A stretch of 64,000 nucleotides of DNA from Dimorphilus gyrociliatus (lineage: Eukaryota; Annelida; Polychaeta; Dinophilidae), in assembly GCA_904063045.1 (NCBI GenBank), contig CAJFCJ010000042.1, forward strand, positions 62,001 through 126,000, given 5' to 3'. Positions 20,683 through 33,097 of the stretch are shown piece by piece. The translations under genes were made by a program, and so were the position numbers. Position 1 is the first letter of the stretch, and every line of letters starts with the position of its first letter. The notes beneath the pieces were generated by a model that was not told the DNA's origin, searched no databases, and worked only from the letters and a program-made list of their open reading frames with translations.

Positions 20683-22630
20683 TTAATGTTCTTTTGGAAT
20701 AGCAAATATTGTAAGGGATGATTGAATTTGTTCATGGTCTAGACAACCCTTAAAAATTAGTTTCAAAATGTCATTTATCTTCAATTTTACTAAACAACCT
20801 CTAGAAACTACTTCTCCACCAAGATGTTTAGTGCTAAATTTCACTATTCTACACATTTTCATTCCATTTACTTCAATATAACCTTCTACAGAAAGAAAAC
20901 GACCAGCTGTGATTGTTGCATCAACATAATACAGTGCCTCTAAATTTGCAATGAACAGATTCCTATTTTTATCCCAAGCATTTGTTGTATCAAATTTCAC
21001 ATAGTCAAACCTAACTGTTGAAAAACTATTAAGTGAACACTGAGGCCCATCTTTTGGTTTGACTTCGACAGTCACTGCTGGTAAATCAGAATTTAATTTG
21101 AAAATTATTAAATAAGCATCCTGCTGGGATGAAGACAAAATGGTTCTATCTGCATTAAAACTGATATCTCTTTTCTTGCTCTCGACTATACACCCCCTCG
21201 ATACTTGATATTCCACTGGTGGACGAATTCTTGATCCCTTACTAGAAATATATCTACCATATGTATAATAAGGGTAGGTTAATATATACATTTTGTGTTC
21301 CTTTGCGAGTCTAGAGCCAAAATGAATAAAGTAAAGTCCATCATTTTGAGTTTTAAAAGTTCTAAAATGAACATCGATTTCAAATCCTTTCATAGTAATA
21401 ATGTTTGCAAGTGGAATCTTTTCATTGTCATAATTTGCAGAATAGTCAGTTGCAGCAAATAAATATGAATCTGTTCTATATTTGAATCCCAACCATGCTG
21501 TTTCTTTTCCAACATTAGTGCCAATAACATTAGCTGAATCAAAATCTTGTTCAATAGTAGGACTAAAAAGGCTACTTAGAGAAAATAAACCAGCTCTTGT
21601 TGACACATCCCATCCACCAGTGCCATTTGTTCTAGTTAATCCTATAGATGTTCCCGTCTTTCTCAAGGTCATTGATACCCCTGATGAACTTGCTGTTGTT
21701 GCAGTTAATAATGTGAAATATATACCGTGATCTTTTATATTCATAGAATTATCGGAAATGCTAAATAGATTATTAATATTTAAATCAACTGAGCTCCATT
21801 TAACTTTGCCCTTAGGTAACTGAACAGATCTTTCCATTGAAACCATGAAAGCTGTATACTCAAAATCACTACAGTTTGGATTCATACATGGCCTTATCTC
21901 AATTGGAACGCCTGGACAGTCATCTCCACCATTAGATGGAGGTGGATTATTACACTCTCTGATTCTAGTTTGAATTCCTTCTTCCCCACATATGGGTTCA
22001 CAATCTCCCCATGCTGACCACTCAGACCAGCTACCTGCAGTTGGACAGTTTGCTTCCTCTTCGGGCAAGCACAAACTGATAGTACACTCTCTTGAATTTA
22101 CTTTTGGTTCATAAAAGTAACCAGGTGGGCAAGTTTGAGGCCAACCAACGCCATTTTGGCAATGATAATAAATTCGACAATCAACAAGACTAGGAACTGT
22201 GATGTTTTTGTCTGGAGCACATTCATCAGTTTTTGCAAAACATGGTCTGTTATGTTTATGATTATCTGAATTGCACTGTTTATAAGAGTTTATTGTGCTT
22301 CTATTAGAATAATGAGGACAATCAGCAAATTCCAGTTCAACACAGGTATTTAATGCACAGTCAGTAACAAAAAATTTAAAGAAGAGTCCAGGTGGACAGC
22401 GTTGTTGATAGGCAGTGCCATTAATACAATGATAATATATATCACAAAATCTGCCATCTCTATATGTTCCATCAATTGGTTTAGAAGCATCATTAGTTGG
22501 ACAAATGAAGCAGGACGACACAGAAATCAAGTAATAGCAGCAGAAATCTGTAGAAAATAGGATGAAAACTTTGATATAAATTAGAATAAACTTAACTACA
22601 AATTAACTTACATAAAAAGAATGTTTTCAT
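20683..22630 (-). CDS. Secreted ChtBD2-ChtBD2-TSP1-C1q-like protein
   Basis: Two exons: 22630-22612 and 22547-20683, joined in phase across a GTAAGT...CTACAG intron; 627 residues. The short first exon completes a signal peptide (MKTFFLYFCCYYLISVSSC). Two type-2 chitin-binding domains follow (about residues 21-82 with CDIYYHCINGTAYQQRCPPG; 115-174 with CRIYYHCQNGVGWPQTCPPG), then one thrombospondin type 1 repeat (about 178-233, WSEWSAWGDCEPICGEEG). The rest appears to be three beta-rich C1q-like segments (starting TAFMVSMERSVQLPKGKVKW, then about residues 355 and 515). Likely an extracellular chitin- or matrix-associated protein of a lorica, cuticle or gut lining. No breaks. A decayed relative lies at 25.3-25.8 kb. 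C1q assignment is moderate; ChtBD2 and TSP1 are clear. Confidence 0.9.
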
Positions 22631-24046
22631 TTCTTTTATTATCTTTTTTTCATTGCAAGTGATAGTTTCTACTAAATATTTGTAACCTTACTTTCAAACA
22701 GTTTTATATTAGGATTTAATCAGGTTCATATGATAGAGATTGATTAGATATCTGATCATTTATACCATAAACTCTCTAAATATCAAGATTAAGTTATTTT
22801 TATAGTGTTTGAAACATATCACCTCACTTGTATATCAATAAGGTGTCCTAGATTTTCAACTCTTATTTGCTTATTTAGCAAATCTTTTTTGAAATTTTTT
22901 AATCTTCATCTTTTTAACAAATGGAATTTGTATTCAGTAAATGAGTTATAATTTCTAAGGAAACATAAAGAAAAAGTTGAAATACTTGTGACAAATATTT
23001 GCAATTAATGTTTAGAAAATATATGGATGTCTAGATTTCAATTCCTTTTTTAATTTAAAAATCTAATTTAGGCTAATTTCTGTGGGCTACAGTAAACACC
23101 CTAATGTGCAATTGTTCATTTAAGATGATGAATTATTAGCCTTCCTTTGTCAACAACAAACTCTGTGCTGTAATTTTAAAACAGCTCAACAAATATCATT
23201 GATACTTTCCAATAATTGTAGTGAATTAGTAAACTTTCACTGAGGAAAATTTCCTTTAATTCTGCAGAGCTAATACAAATTTGGCGCAAGCAACTGCAAA
23301 TCATGTGAGAAGTCAGAACAGAGAAGCAATTGACTGGCTTATCCGTGAAGATCAGACCATTTCTCAGAGATCAATCGCAAACATGAATATTTGGCCAAAC
23401 ACAGACCTTGGTTGGTCATACTTAAGGTTCATCTTTGAGTGCCACTTAAGATTTGGCCAAGTTGCGATTGATGAACACATAACATGACTAATTAGCTTTG
23501 TTTTGATGAGGTGTTTTGGAGGAGATAAGGTCAACAAAATACTTTTTTATATTATTTTCCACTTGATGTATTGTTAAAAATATTCAATAATTAAAATTAT
23601 TTAATAATTAAAAATTTGGTATGAATTCTTAGTAGAGTCAAGAAATTTATACAAAAAGAGAAATTCTTTTTAGTCAAGCAATAGCAGTTGTAAATAAATT
23701 TTTAACTAAGCTTAATGTTAGCTATGGATAATAAAGAGACCCAACTATACTCACAGAGTGAGAAAAACAAGATGTTAACAGTTTTTCATATTAATTTTTA
23801 TAAACTAAATTCTATAAACTTTAAAAAAAACAGTTGGCAGACTACTCAACAACAGTTGTTTCTTATTGTTTGTCTCTTTTAAATAATTCAAATATACCAT
23901 TCCCATTATTTAGATAAAAATTTGAACTTATTTAATGCAACTTCACAAATAGGCCAATATTCAATCAAGGAAATCTTTTTTCACATATTTTATGGTTTTT
24001 TTGGTTTTTTTGTTTTGTAAACATTTCCTTACAACTTTTACTCTCT
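22631..24046. other. Intergenic, with a diverged LTR-2 patch
   Basis: No gene recognised. Around 23380-23490 the sequence GGCCAAACA...AAGGTTCATCTTT...GGTTTGGCCAAGTT-like pattern resembles part of the LTR-2 repeat at 29.1-29.2 kb. The open frame 23281-23487 overlaps this repeat and I do not consider it a gene. Confidence 0.4.
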
Positions 24047-24051
24047 TTGAG

Positions 24052-24845
24052 TGTAGAATGCCCACCAAAATATACAAAATGCTACTTTAAAGATGATAAG
24101 GCAGCATCTCCTCTATGCTATGCTTCCAAATGCTCATCTACATATGGTTTTCATGGTATGATTGGCAGCTGCTTCCCTTGTCCTGAGGGTTGTGATTTGT
24201 GTAAAAAGAGGTCTAATTCTGATATTTGCTTAAAATGTAGTAAAGGTTATGGGGAAAAACTGAGTTCAACATTAGCTGGCACACCTTCAACAATCTCTAT
24301 AACACAAGCTCCAATGTGTACCATTTCAAATTTTCCTAATTTTAGATCTGATGGTTTAGAAGTAAAATCAGGTAGTTCTTGTGGTTGTAATCAATTTCAA
24401 GATAACAATATATTTTCAAACAACAAAAGTCAATGTTTACGTTGTTCATCTGTCAAACAACACTGCGTAGTTTGTTTAGTGAGCAGTTCACTGCTCAAAA
24501 TGTCAAGCTACTTTTGGTTTAAACTCAACTGAATCTGCAACATGTGTCCAATGTGAAAGTAATTGTTTGGAATGCAAATGTACACAATGGTTATATGGTT
24601 ACACCTTAAATTCGAAAGGAAAATGTATCCAATCTCCAACTTTACCCATTTCTTGTTCAGAATGTAGGATCGACCCCGAAAACGATGAAAGGTCTATATC
24701 TTTACAGTTTGGCTGTTCAATTGGTAGATCATATATAATCTGGATTTCACATGTCAGGATTGTTCCATTAAAAATTGCCACCTTTGTATTAGAGATAGCC
24801 TCCTCAAAGACAAATGTCACCTAGGCTTCCATTCAGGGTTGATGG
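24052..24845 (+). pseudogene. Furin-like cysteine-rich protein fragment, copy 1
   Basis: Cys-rich repeats of the furin/growth-factor-receptor type: CPPKYTKCYF, CFPCPEGCDLCKK, CLKCSKGYG, and after a frame change near 24490, HCSKCQATFGLNSTESATC, CVQCESNCLEC and GKCIQSP. The frame change and a later loss of pattern after about 24720 suggest damage, though an unusual splice cannot be excluded. The first part (about 24007-24350) is nearly identical to 31211-31572 (reverse) and 41464-41722, and all three similarities stop at the same place (AATTTTAGA). No start codon or signal peptide was found. By type it would be an extracellular or receptor ectodomain protein. Confidence 0.55.
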
Positions 24846-25310
24846 ATCTAGTTATACTCACTCTGTCCCTATATGACTTCGACAGTTATCCCTTTCCATT
24901 TTCATATCCTTCTCTTTTTCGCAAAAGTCAAATTTGTAAATCCTCCTTTGCTATTTTATTAAGAATAAAAACTGGTAGTCAAACTAGAAATAACTGAATA
25001 CTATTTTTCACTTTTTTACAAATATTTTGATCAAATTTTTCTTAACAAATTCATTCAAACATGTTTGCAATTGTTTATCAATTGAAAGAGTCATCGTTTC
25101 CTGCTGATTGTTTCATAGATCTTTTATCGCTATAGATATAATAAAATGCTCAAAATTTAATTCCCTATATATTTCTGTTGCTGGTGAATGTTTGTTTGCA
25201 AACTTTGCTCAAGTTTGTCGCACATAGAGAGGTTGTGTTAAAATATAGATTAAGGTTTGAATGTGGTTGAAACTGGTCATAAATCTATGGTCATGTTCAA
25301 TTTCTCCATC
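24846..25310. other. No gene seen
   Basis: AT-rich spacer between the cysteine-rich fragment and the decayed chitin-binding relative. No recognisable coding patch. Confidence 0.35.
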
Positions 25311-25325
25311 TTCTTTTGAAGGATT

Positions 25326-25832
25326 TTGATTGATGGAACTTATAGAGATAAAAATAATTGTAACATCTATTACCATTGCATCAATGGAACTTCTTACAAA
25401 CAAGTTTGTCCAATTGGATATTCGAAATTGAATTATGCCACAATGGAAACTATTCTGATATTGAGTATACAGCTTTTATGGTTTCAATGCAAAGTTAGTC
25501 TCATTCGCTAGAGGAAAAGTTGAATGGAGTTTGGTTAGATTTAAAGACAATAATCTTTTCCATATTTCTAATAATGAAATTGTCATCAGGCTTGTCATTC
25601 TCATGAAAAAATATTGGAAAACCTATTGGTTTGTCACAGAACAAATGGCGCAGGTGGAGTGAACACTTTAACAAGAGTTGGCTTATATTCTCCAAGTTCC
25701 CTTTTTAGGCCTAGTATTGAGCGAAATTTTGATTTAAATATGAAACGGATTCATTCTTGCTTGCCCCAACTGAACAATCGTTGTATAACCAAATTGAACA
25801 AAAAAAGGGTTAAAACCCTGCCACTTTTTTAG
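25326..25832 (+). pseudogene. Decayed relative of the ChtBD2-C1q-like gene
   Basis: Patches in shifting frames match the intact gene at 20.7-22.6 kb in order: IDGTYRDKNNCNIYYHC (chitin-binding), YTAFMVSM, GKVEWSLVRFKDNNLFHIS (against GKVKWSSVDLNINNLFSIS), and RTNGAGG...TRVGLYSPSSLF (against RTNGTGG...TRAGLFSLSSLF). The second chitin-binding domain and the TSP1 repeat are absent. At least two frameshifts and several stops are present. It lies in opposite orientation to the intact gene, about 3 kb away, consistent with an old inverted local duplication. Confidence 0.8.
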
Positions 25833-26172
25833 ACAGCTTATGTTGCTTGTCAGGTAATTATGCTATTATTTCTAATGACTACATTCATGAATATTGTCAA
25901 TTATCATTGTCACAAGCAATCAAGAAGAGTTGATAGAAGAATAATTGATAGAAAATCATTGAATTGTGTTATCAAATTGACTAAATTTTCTGCTTTTGTA
26001 AAATTGATGTCAGTATGTAGTTTACAAAAATTAAATAATTATTTCAATGAGAAAAGTTGTGTTCAATTTTTCAAACTATTATCTCTAAGGATATAAAAAC
26101 TTTTCTATACATAACTTGAGTATCATTGGATTGATGAGCACTAACAAAATATATACATACAGCAAAACAAAG

Positions 26173-29036
26173 ATGAAAGTATACATCATTTTGTTCACTC
26201 TTCTCTCATTTCTTTGTCTTCAAGTAAATTCAAAAAGTAAATATTAAAAAATTGAATTTATAATGTTTTTCTATCTTCCTTTCTTTCCTTCCTTCCTCTC
26301 TTCTTTAGCTATAAAAAAAACAACGTGTGCAGAATTTACTACCAAACTTTTAGACTGGATTGACAATGATATGGCCAATGTTTTCAGTAAAAGAGAATAT
26401 GAAAGAGCAATGAGTGTGTTATTTAATAATCATTTATACGAAATGCTAAAAGATCAAGACAAACTAACAAAAACCATCTGTACACTTTTGAACAGTAAAA
26501 CAATGACAGAAATAAGCAAAAGACTAACTGAGATTGTTGGAATGAAAGCACTTCCAGAAGAAATGGCTTATTACATAAGAAGAGAATATAAACATTTAAA
26601 ACCTTATGTAGAAGATGGTAAATTCTTAGAAGCATTGGAAGTTTTAAATGAACTATTAAAATTTACTCGTGAAAATATCATTAATGAAAATGTGTCGACA
26701 AAATCGGAATTTATAGAGAAATATTCAAAATTAATGCGTCATATGTCTTTGAAATATGATTCAAACTGGTGGAATAATAGATATACTATGAATATAATTC
26801 GAATTTTTATCAGAACATTGCAGTTCTGGAGAACAGAGGATGCTTCCAAAGGAGCTATTGCAGTAGTAAGAGGTGAGAACTTTGGTGTTATTTATACAAA
26901 GGTCACTCAAAGGATTTCTGAAGAATAGTTACACTTTTTTCTAATTCAAAAAAATTCCATAGCTTCCCAAAAGTGTTGAACAGCTTTAAAACCTTGCTGT
27001 TTAAAGCATTCCATACTAATCTCTTAGGTGATGACAGTAACAATAATGAATCACTAATAAGGTGAGTTAGGCCTAGAGAAAAATATTGTACTCATTAGAT
27101 AACTAATAGGCCTATTATAATGATATGGGGGGGGATTTGAATGTACCTGTGGAGAATTCAAACATACCCTAATGTAATTGGCAACATTTTCAAAATGTGT
27201 ACATTAGCTCCAAACCCCTATTATAACTAATCTTAACAGAAACTATTGAGGTGACCATATACAACATATTAGACTGGTTCTAAAATACTAGATCATTCAT
27301 TATCTTTTCTTCATTAACTCAGCTAAATATGTCAATGATACAGACAAGTACACTGGTGAATCACTCGAGAATTTATTTGTATATACTTACAATTTGGTGG
27401 CAAATATATCTGATGACAAAATCAATAAAGTGATACAATCCTACAAAAGAGGATATCAACTAGTTGAATTTGTTTACTTAACTGGCATCTTTACCCTTCC
27501 AGCATGTACTTATGATAAAATTGCAGATCAACTGATTACCTTTGTCAGTAATAATCTAGAAATTATTACAAAACAATTTGCCCCATTTGCTTATCCATTT
27601 TTCAGGGGAAAATTATCAAATGCTGCCGATTTCAAGATACAATTTTGTAATATAATCAACTCGAAAGATAAGAGGGAATTGAATAATAAATTGGCAATAT
27701 ATCTAGAAGTTTCGAGATCATATATTGAATATTATGAAGAATCAATAATTCCATTTCTTCATCCCTACAATTCCCTTTCAAAATCTATTGAAATTTCTGA
27801 AAAACTATTATCATTTATTGGACATACAAAAATAATTTTAGAATGGCCAATTAACATTCCATTAAGCAAAATTCAGTCATTCTTAGATGATTTACTGGAT
27901 ACTTATGGTGAAAACTGGTTAAGATACATTGATCCTGTTTTTCAGTTTGGTATTAGTGATTTTAAAATGACTAGATTAATGAATAAAAAGTTGGCAAATT
28001 CATTCAAAGGTTTAAACTTGTTGTTGTTTTTATCCATCTCTCTCTCTAAATAATCTGTTCAATTTTAGGAGTTGAAAATGATGAAACATTCCTCATCAAT
28101 TTAGGTTTTTCAAATAAACTTGGATTGAAATATATGCTTAAAAATATCAGAGAATTCATGCTTGATGCTGAGGAGATGGTCAATTTAAAAATTGGCATAA
28201 AACTCGCCAAAGAACTTTTAGTTACTTATCATGATTTTGAGAAAATAGGTTTAATTGACCTAATTAAAACACCATCTAAAAATTGTGATTATAGTAAACA
28301 TAAAATAATTAAAGATGTTGTAAAATTTTGGCAAAAGAATAGATACATGATATATACTATAATACCTATATTAGAAAAATATACAAATACCAGTTTATCT
28401 CTTTTCTATGAACCTGATATTGTTTTAGAATTTGTATGCAATATTCTAGAATCTTCTGAAAGCGAATTACTATTCAATTTCTTTGGTTTTATTGGTACTT
28501 CCGACTACTATTATTATGGATCTCTCACTAGCAGAATCATTGAATTTAGTCAGAGAAATTATATTAATGATAATATTTTAAAAACAACCATAAATCTTTG
28601 GATAGAGATCTTGGATGGATATAAACAATTTCATAGAATGAGAGATAGTGGAGATGATCCAAAAGATGTTGAAAAATTTGTTGAAAATCGGTTAAAAAAC
28701 ATCACTGAGGCATTCGGACAGGATTGGACAATGAAATTAGTTCCAAATGAAAGCTACAAATACAACTTCCATTATAGTTTTATGAATTATTATGATTTTA
28801 AATTGGTGACCAAGGCTATTGTTCATTCCTACAGTTTAGATGAATTCAATGAGAAAATGAACTTTTTATACGAGAGGGCAGAAACTAGCAAAATGATGTT
28901 GGGTGTTATTCAAAGTCTTGTTAATACTGATTGGAGAGAAATTATACCACTTGTTCATGAAATACGTAATCTTTTAATTCAATTTGGACAAACAAATTCA
29001 GTGCATAATTTGATGAAATTACTTTATAAATATTAA
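26173..29036 (+). CDS. Secreted 760-residue helical protein of unknown family
   Basis: Four exons with consistent phase: 26173-26236, 26309-26872, 27323-28009, 28069-29036; introns of 72, 450 and 59 bases, all GT-AG. Exon 1 is a signal peptide (MKVYIILFTLLSFLCLQVNS). The mature protein is rich in Lys, Glu, Ile, Leu and aromatic residues, predicted largely helical by eye, with few Cys, no transmembrane segment and no domain I recognise. It seems to consist of three related stretches of about 200-240 residues: each carries a motif with an aromatic, then D/N-W (YDSNWW in exon 2, YGENWLRYI in exon 3, FGQDWTMKL in exon 4) followed by a run of aromatic residues. No breaks. Neighbours give no functional hint. 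Extracellular location is inferred from the signal peptide only. Confidence 0.85.
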
Positions 29037-29042
29037 GAATAT

Positions 29043-29641
29043 TGTACAACTTTGGTTATATTTTACATGCTTGAACTCTATTATTTTATGCAACATATAC
29101 ATGTACATCTTAAAACCTACGCAAGAAAATGCTAAAACATTGGCCAAACATAAGTCTGATTAGTCAGCTTGAAGGTTCATCTTTAATTACCAATAAAGGT
29201 TTGGCCAAGTTATAATTTAATTAACTTGCCTAGGGTGTGGCCAAGTTATAATTCAATTAACCTTCCTAAATGTTGAACCTTGTAACATCCTGTTACTAAA
29301 GATAAATATGAACTACACATTTTGGCAACTGTAAAGTGATGATTGGATGTCAGAGACAAACCTCAAAGTATATAAATCCTTATTATTCTCATTTGGCATG
29401 CAGCTTCCATCTGGACCCAAGGACCTGGGAAAATCATCTGGAAACAACCTCCACTGGAACCATCCATCTACTCCTCAACATTGGAAGACAGTTTGGTAAT
29501 TTGGCAACCTGCTTTTACAAACTATCTACTCTGCTATCGAACTCTCATATTGTTACTTGCTTAAGTATTATTATTGCGAATAAACCGTTTTAATTTAAAC
29601 ATTTGTTTAAAGGTTCGAGTAGAACCAGTATTGTTATAACT
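29043..29641 (+). repeat. LTR-2-type repeat, fuller copy
   Basis: About 0.6 kb, starting TGTACAACTTTGG and ending near GTATTGTTATAAC, TG at the start. Two tandem phrases GGYKTGGCCAAGTTATAATT(T/C)AATTAAC lie at about 29205-29265. A TATA box (GTATATAAATCC) is at 29368-29379 and an AATAAA signal near 29578, the layout expected of an LTR promoter. A second copy (45421-45877) matches the first three quarters. No internal retroelement genes adjoin, so this is a solo LTR or a TRIM-like repeat; exact ends are uncertain. Confidence 0.6.
29368..29379 (+). promoter_or_regulatory. TATA box of LTR-2
   Basis: GTATATAAATCC, conserved in the copy at 45.7 kb and similar to the LTR-1 TATA box. Placed about 330 bases into the repeat. 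Confidence 0.5.
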
Positions 29642-30684
29642 TGCAAACGCATAGATTTTGCCAGCAAGAGCAGTACAATATTTTTAAATCAACACCAATT
29701 TTGAAGCTTTATTTCAAAAAATTTCTTACATTAAAGTAGCAAATGCCATTATAGAATCAGATTATGGTGAGAAATTAATACTACCTGCTAGCTGCAAATG
29801 CTAGAATAGGGGTGACAGTCCTACCTGAGTTCAAATGTAGGGTTAGGTTTTGGTTTGGGTTGGGTTGGGTTGTAGGGTTTAACCACTCACAAAACAAATA
29901 ATCATCAACTTGCTGTTGTTGTTGTGGGTCACTCTTATTCAATTATTTGGGTTAGGTCTTGGAGTTAGGGATTAGCACAACCAGTAAGAGTTGATAATCC
30001 CCTTATTGCACTCACACTATAAGCACTATTAGGCCATGGTTAGTGTGGCTATTAGGTACTACAATGACCTAAATTTCCAAAGTTAAAAAAAAAGAAAAGT
30101 AAATTAATCAATTCTCATAAGATTGAATTTGTAGTATTGAATATTTGTCAAGGACATTTGAAAGTCAAATATTTCAACACATATTAAAAATGTCAATGTA
30201 GATGCATTTTTTACAAAATCATGTTATCTTTGACATTGAATCATGGGTACTTTTGTACAACACTAGGCCTAGGAAATATAGTTGATGATTTGACTAGAAC
30301 TACATTACAACAGTAGAGTGTCCTTGACATTGGCTTTAGGATATAAGGAGCAAGCTATTCATTAGGTTTTTCTTTATAGTATTATTTGACAGACCTTTGT
30401 AACAAGTGATAAAGATTTCTTGGCTCATCTGAAAAAAACATCTTGTAAAATGAGTTTTAAACAAGCTATTAAAATGAACTTTGAAGAAACAAGTTTGTTT
30501 GAATAGAGTTAGATCTGATGTCACAATGTGCATTCCAAGTAAACAAATAATAGGAAAGGCCATATAACTGTTTATCTAACCATAATAAAAGTTTTGAATA
30601 TGACCTGGCTAAAAATAGCCTCCTTTAAAACTATAAATAATCAGAAAGCTGAGTTGAATCATTGAATTTAGAATACTTGAAAAT
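29642..30684. other. Intergenic; GGTTAGG/GGGTTGG-rich patch
   Basis: No gene seen. At 29838-29880 there is a run of GGGTTAGG and GGGTTGGGTTGGG, and further GGTTAGG phrases up to about 29965. These are short and imperfect, so not a telomere; similar phrases occur inside the small element at 33.1 kb. The stretch 29644-29680 matches 61013-61052 in reverse. Confidence 0.4.
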
Positions 30685-31030
30685 ATGCAGAAATTCTATG
30701 CAGGCATTTTAAATTTAATTTTACTGCAAAGCTCATTGCAGAAGCTTTTGATCAACGAAATAAGTTATCCTGGCAAATATATTGAACTTAAATATGCTGA
30801 TTCAGCTCCTTTGGATATAAGTCCTACTTATCTTAATGGTGTAGTCTGTTAATGGAGAAGAAATTTTTGATTCTGTTGTAAAATTAGAAGGTACATTACA
30901 ACCAAATGAAATTGTAAGAGTTACATATAATGATAACAGAAGAAAAAGATCAATTGAAGCAGCAGGAGATTATCTATGTGATATTAAACCTGTGCCTCTA
31001 GCATTTGTGTTAACAAATTGTATGTATATC
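30685..31030 (+). pseudogene. Small secreted protein, frameshifted
   Basis: ATG 30685 opens a signal peptide (MQKFYAGILNLILLQSSLQ) followed by YIELKYADSAPLDISPTYLNGV. The frame stops at about 30852, and the next frame continues naturally as VNGEEIFDSVVKLEGTLQPNE and ends LCDIKPVPLAFVLTN before a possible GT donor at 31018. The YIEL...LDIS...L pattern faintly resembles a lamin-tail (LTD) fold, but I would not assign it. A few extra bases near 30843 separate the frames. The rest of the gene is cut off by the MULE-J end at 31043. Confidence 0.45.
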
Positions 31031-31042
31031 AACATTTGGGTA

Positions 31043-32625
31043 CAGGACAAAACATCCACTGGAGAAAATGTCCAATAGAGGAAATGACTAATAGAGGATT
31101 TAATGTGGGAAGAAAATATTAGATATAGAGAGTTATGAGGGAAATTTGAAAGTAAAACCAAATAAGAAGAATTGGAGATATTTGAATATGAATATATTAA
31201 ATAAGTACAACTAAAGACTAATATCAGGTCTAAAATTAGGAAAATTTGAAATGGTACACATTGGAGCTTGAGTTATAGAGACTGTTGAAGGTGTGCCAGC
31301 TAATGTTGAACTCAGTTTTTCCCCATAACCTTTACTACATTTTAAGCAAATATCAGAATTAGACCTCTTTTTACACAAATCACAACCCTCAGGACAAGGG
31401 AAGCAGCTGCCAATCATACCATGAAAACCATATGTAGATGAGCATTTGGAAGCATAGCATAGAGGAGATGCTGCCTTATCATCTTTAAAGTAGCATTTTG
31501 TACATTTTGGTGGGCATTCTACACTCAAAGAGAGTAAAAGTTGTAAGGAAATGTTTACAAAACAAAAAACAATTATTTACAAACCGTGGTAAGTTCCATC
31601 ATTCTTTCTTGGCCATGATCTTCCATTTTGATTCTCAATACAAGAATGACTTGTACTAATGCCGTTGTATTTTATTTTTGAGTTTCCTATGTTATATGCA
31701 CAGGAAAGACAATTTTCTGGACACTTACTGCAAAGGTGAAGCATTTAAGGCATAGCCATTTTTGCAACTATTTGATAAACAAATAAGCCTTCCATTAGAG
31801 CGTTGACATTTCAGATCAATGGGCAGGGCAAGAAGAACACACTGTGACAAACAATGACAACAAGCTGTTCATCACATTCATGACAATTTTCTGGACAAGG
31901 TAAACACTGGTTTTCCTTTAGGTAATAGCCACTTTTACAGTAAATACATTTCAATGTGCCCTTACTAACTATGTGCCCTTGTACTAACCTTTACATTTAC
32001 CCAGGTTATCTAATTTGTATCCATCTTCACACATTGAGCATTTTCCTTTGAGCAATTTTGAAAAGTGTTAAAATTAATGATGACTCTTGGAACATTATTC
32101 CTCTTATAGGCCTGATTTTTAGTGTTATAATAAAATTATTATAAACCATTTTCAGCAGCAGTGACAATTTTGAATGCTGGACAAAACATCCCCTGGAGAA
32201 ATCTTTCCTTGAATATAATTAAAAATGTCTTGTATTATTTATGATTGTGAAAAATATTTAATAAGTATAGAAAATGTATTTTGAAAAAAATATCAATATG
32301 ACAGGACATTGTCCAGTCAATGTCAGATTTTCTTTATGTCATGTTCAGTAGATGATTTAAGGGAATTATGGAGAAAACGTCCCCTGGAGAAAATGTCCAT
32401 TGGTTAGAGAAAATGTCCACTGGTTGGAGAAAACATCCACTATGTGAAGAAAATATTAAAAAATACTTTTTCAAATTTGAATTATTATTGATTTTGAGAC
32501 ATATCCAATACATTCCCATATTGTAATCACTTTTGGTAGCCATTTTGAAATCCAGACAGGAAACAGTTCTGGGATCTTCTATGTTTTTCAGAGAAAGTTT
32601 TCTCCAGGGGACGTTTTCTCCAGGG
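31043..32625. mobile_element. MULE-J array-bounded region (composite)
   Basis: Four blocks of the phrase GGAGAAAACGTCCCCT and variants: 31043-31080, 32170-32205 and 32372-32450 in one orientation, and 32588-32625 inverted. The outer pair (31043 and 32625) brackets a reversed copy of the furin-like sequence; the inner pair (32372/32625) brackets only about 140 bases. No transposase sequence and no clean target duplication were seen. It is either one non-autonomous element that carries a host fragment, or two overlapping small elements. Confidence 0.55.
31211..32080 (-). pseudogene. Furin-like cysteine-rich fragment, copy 2
   Basis: 31211-31572 is a near-identical reverse copy of 24007-24350 (open for 105 codons, ending PNFRP). 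Upstream on the minus strand are further Cys-rich patches in several frames: LLKGKCSMCEDGYKLDNLGKC, CIYCKSGYYLKENQCLPCPENCHEC, CSKCPENCLSCAYN. These look like additional furin-like repeats from the same gene family with stops between them. The fragment lies inside the arrays of MULE-J. Confidence 0.55.
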
Positions 32626-32699
32626 GATATTTAAAAATTAAAATGGCGGAACTTGATATAACATAGAATAGAAGAATTGAATATAGAAAGTATAAAAAT

Positions 32700-32724
32700 T
32701 ACATACTACACCTAACCCTAACCC
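32700..32724. repeat. Short CCTAACCC run
   Basis: CCTAACCCTAACCCTAAA, about 3 units of the common animal telomere phrase, inside AT-rich DNA. Too short to be a telomere; similar interstitial runs sit in the element at 33.1 kb. Confidence 0.4.
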
Positions 32725-33097
32725 TAAATAATAGAAAAGTGATAGAAACACTTGGAATATTGACTTTAACAAAAAAATTTATTCAATATTTCAGGTGATA
32801 ATCAGGAGATAATCATTTCAAATATCATAATTTCCTACAAAATGATATTGGGAAATTAAGAATACCACAAAGATCTCCATACTATCATCCTACTTTTGAA
32901 TCTAAGAAAACTACCTTGCATATGAAAATATAGAAGAGTGGAGAGAATTTAAAACTGAACAAGAGATATTTATATATTAGCATATACATATCTAAAATAT
33001 TAAAATTTCAAAAGAGAGAAACCAACCTAATACTATTTTAAACTGTATTCAAAGTTTACAGTTTCCATGGTACAATCATTTATTGATTAGAAAATTT

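Noticed and set aside
23281-23487. Plus-strand frame starting near 23281 as a small gene.
   Set aside because: Most of it overlaps a diverged LTR-2 patch, with no domain, signal peptide or splice support.
29605-29621. GGTTCGAGTAGAACC, resembling a tRNA T-arm.
   Set aside because: No acceptor stem, anticodon arm or A-box around it; it belongs to the end of LTR-2.
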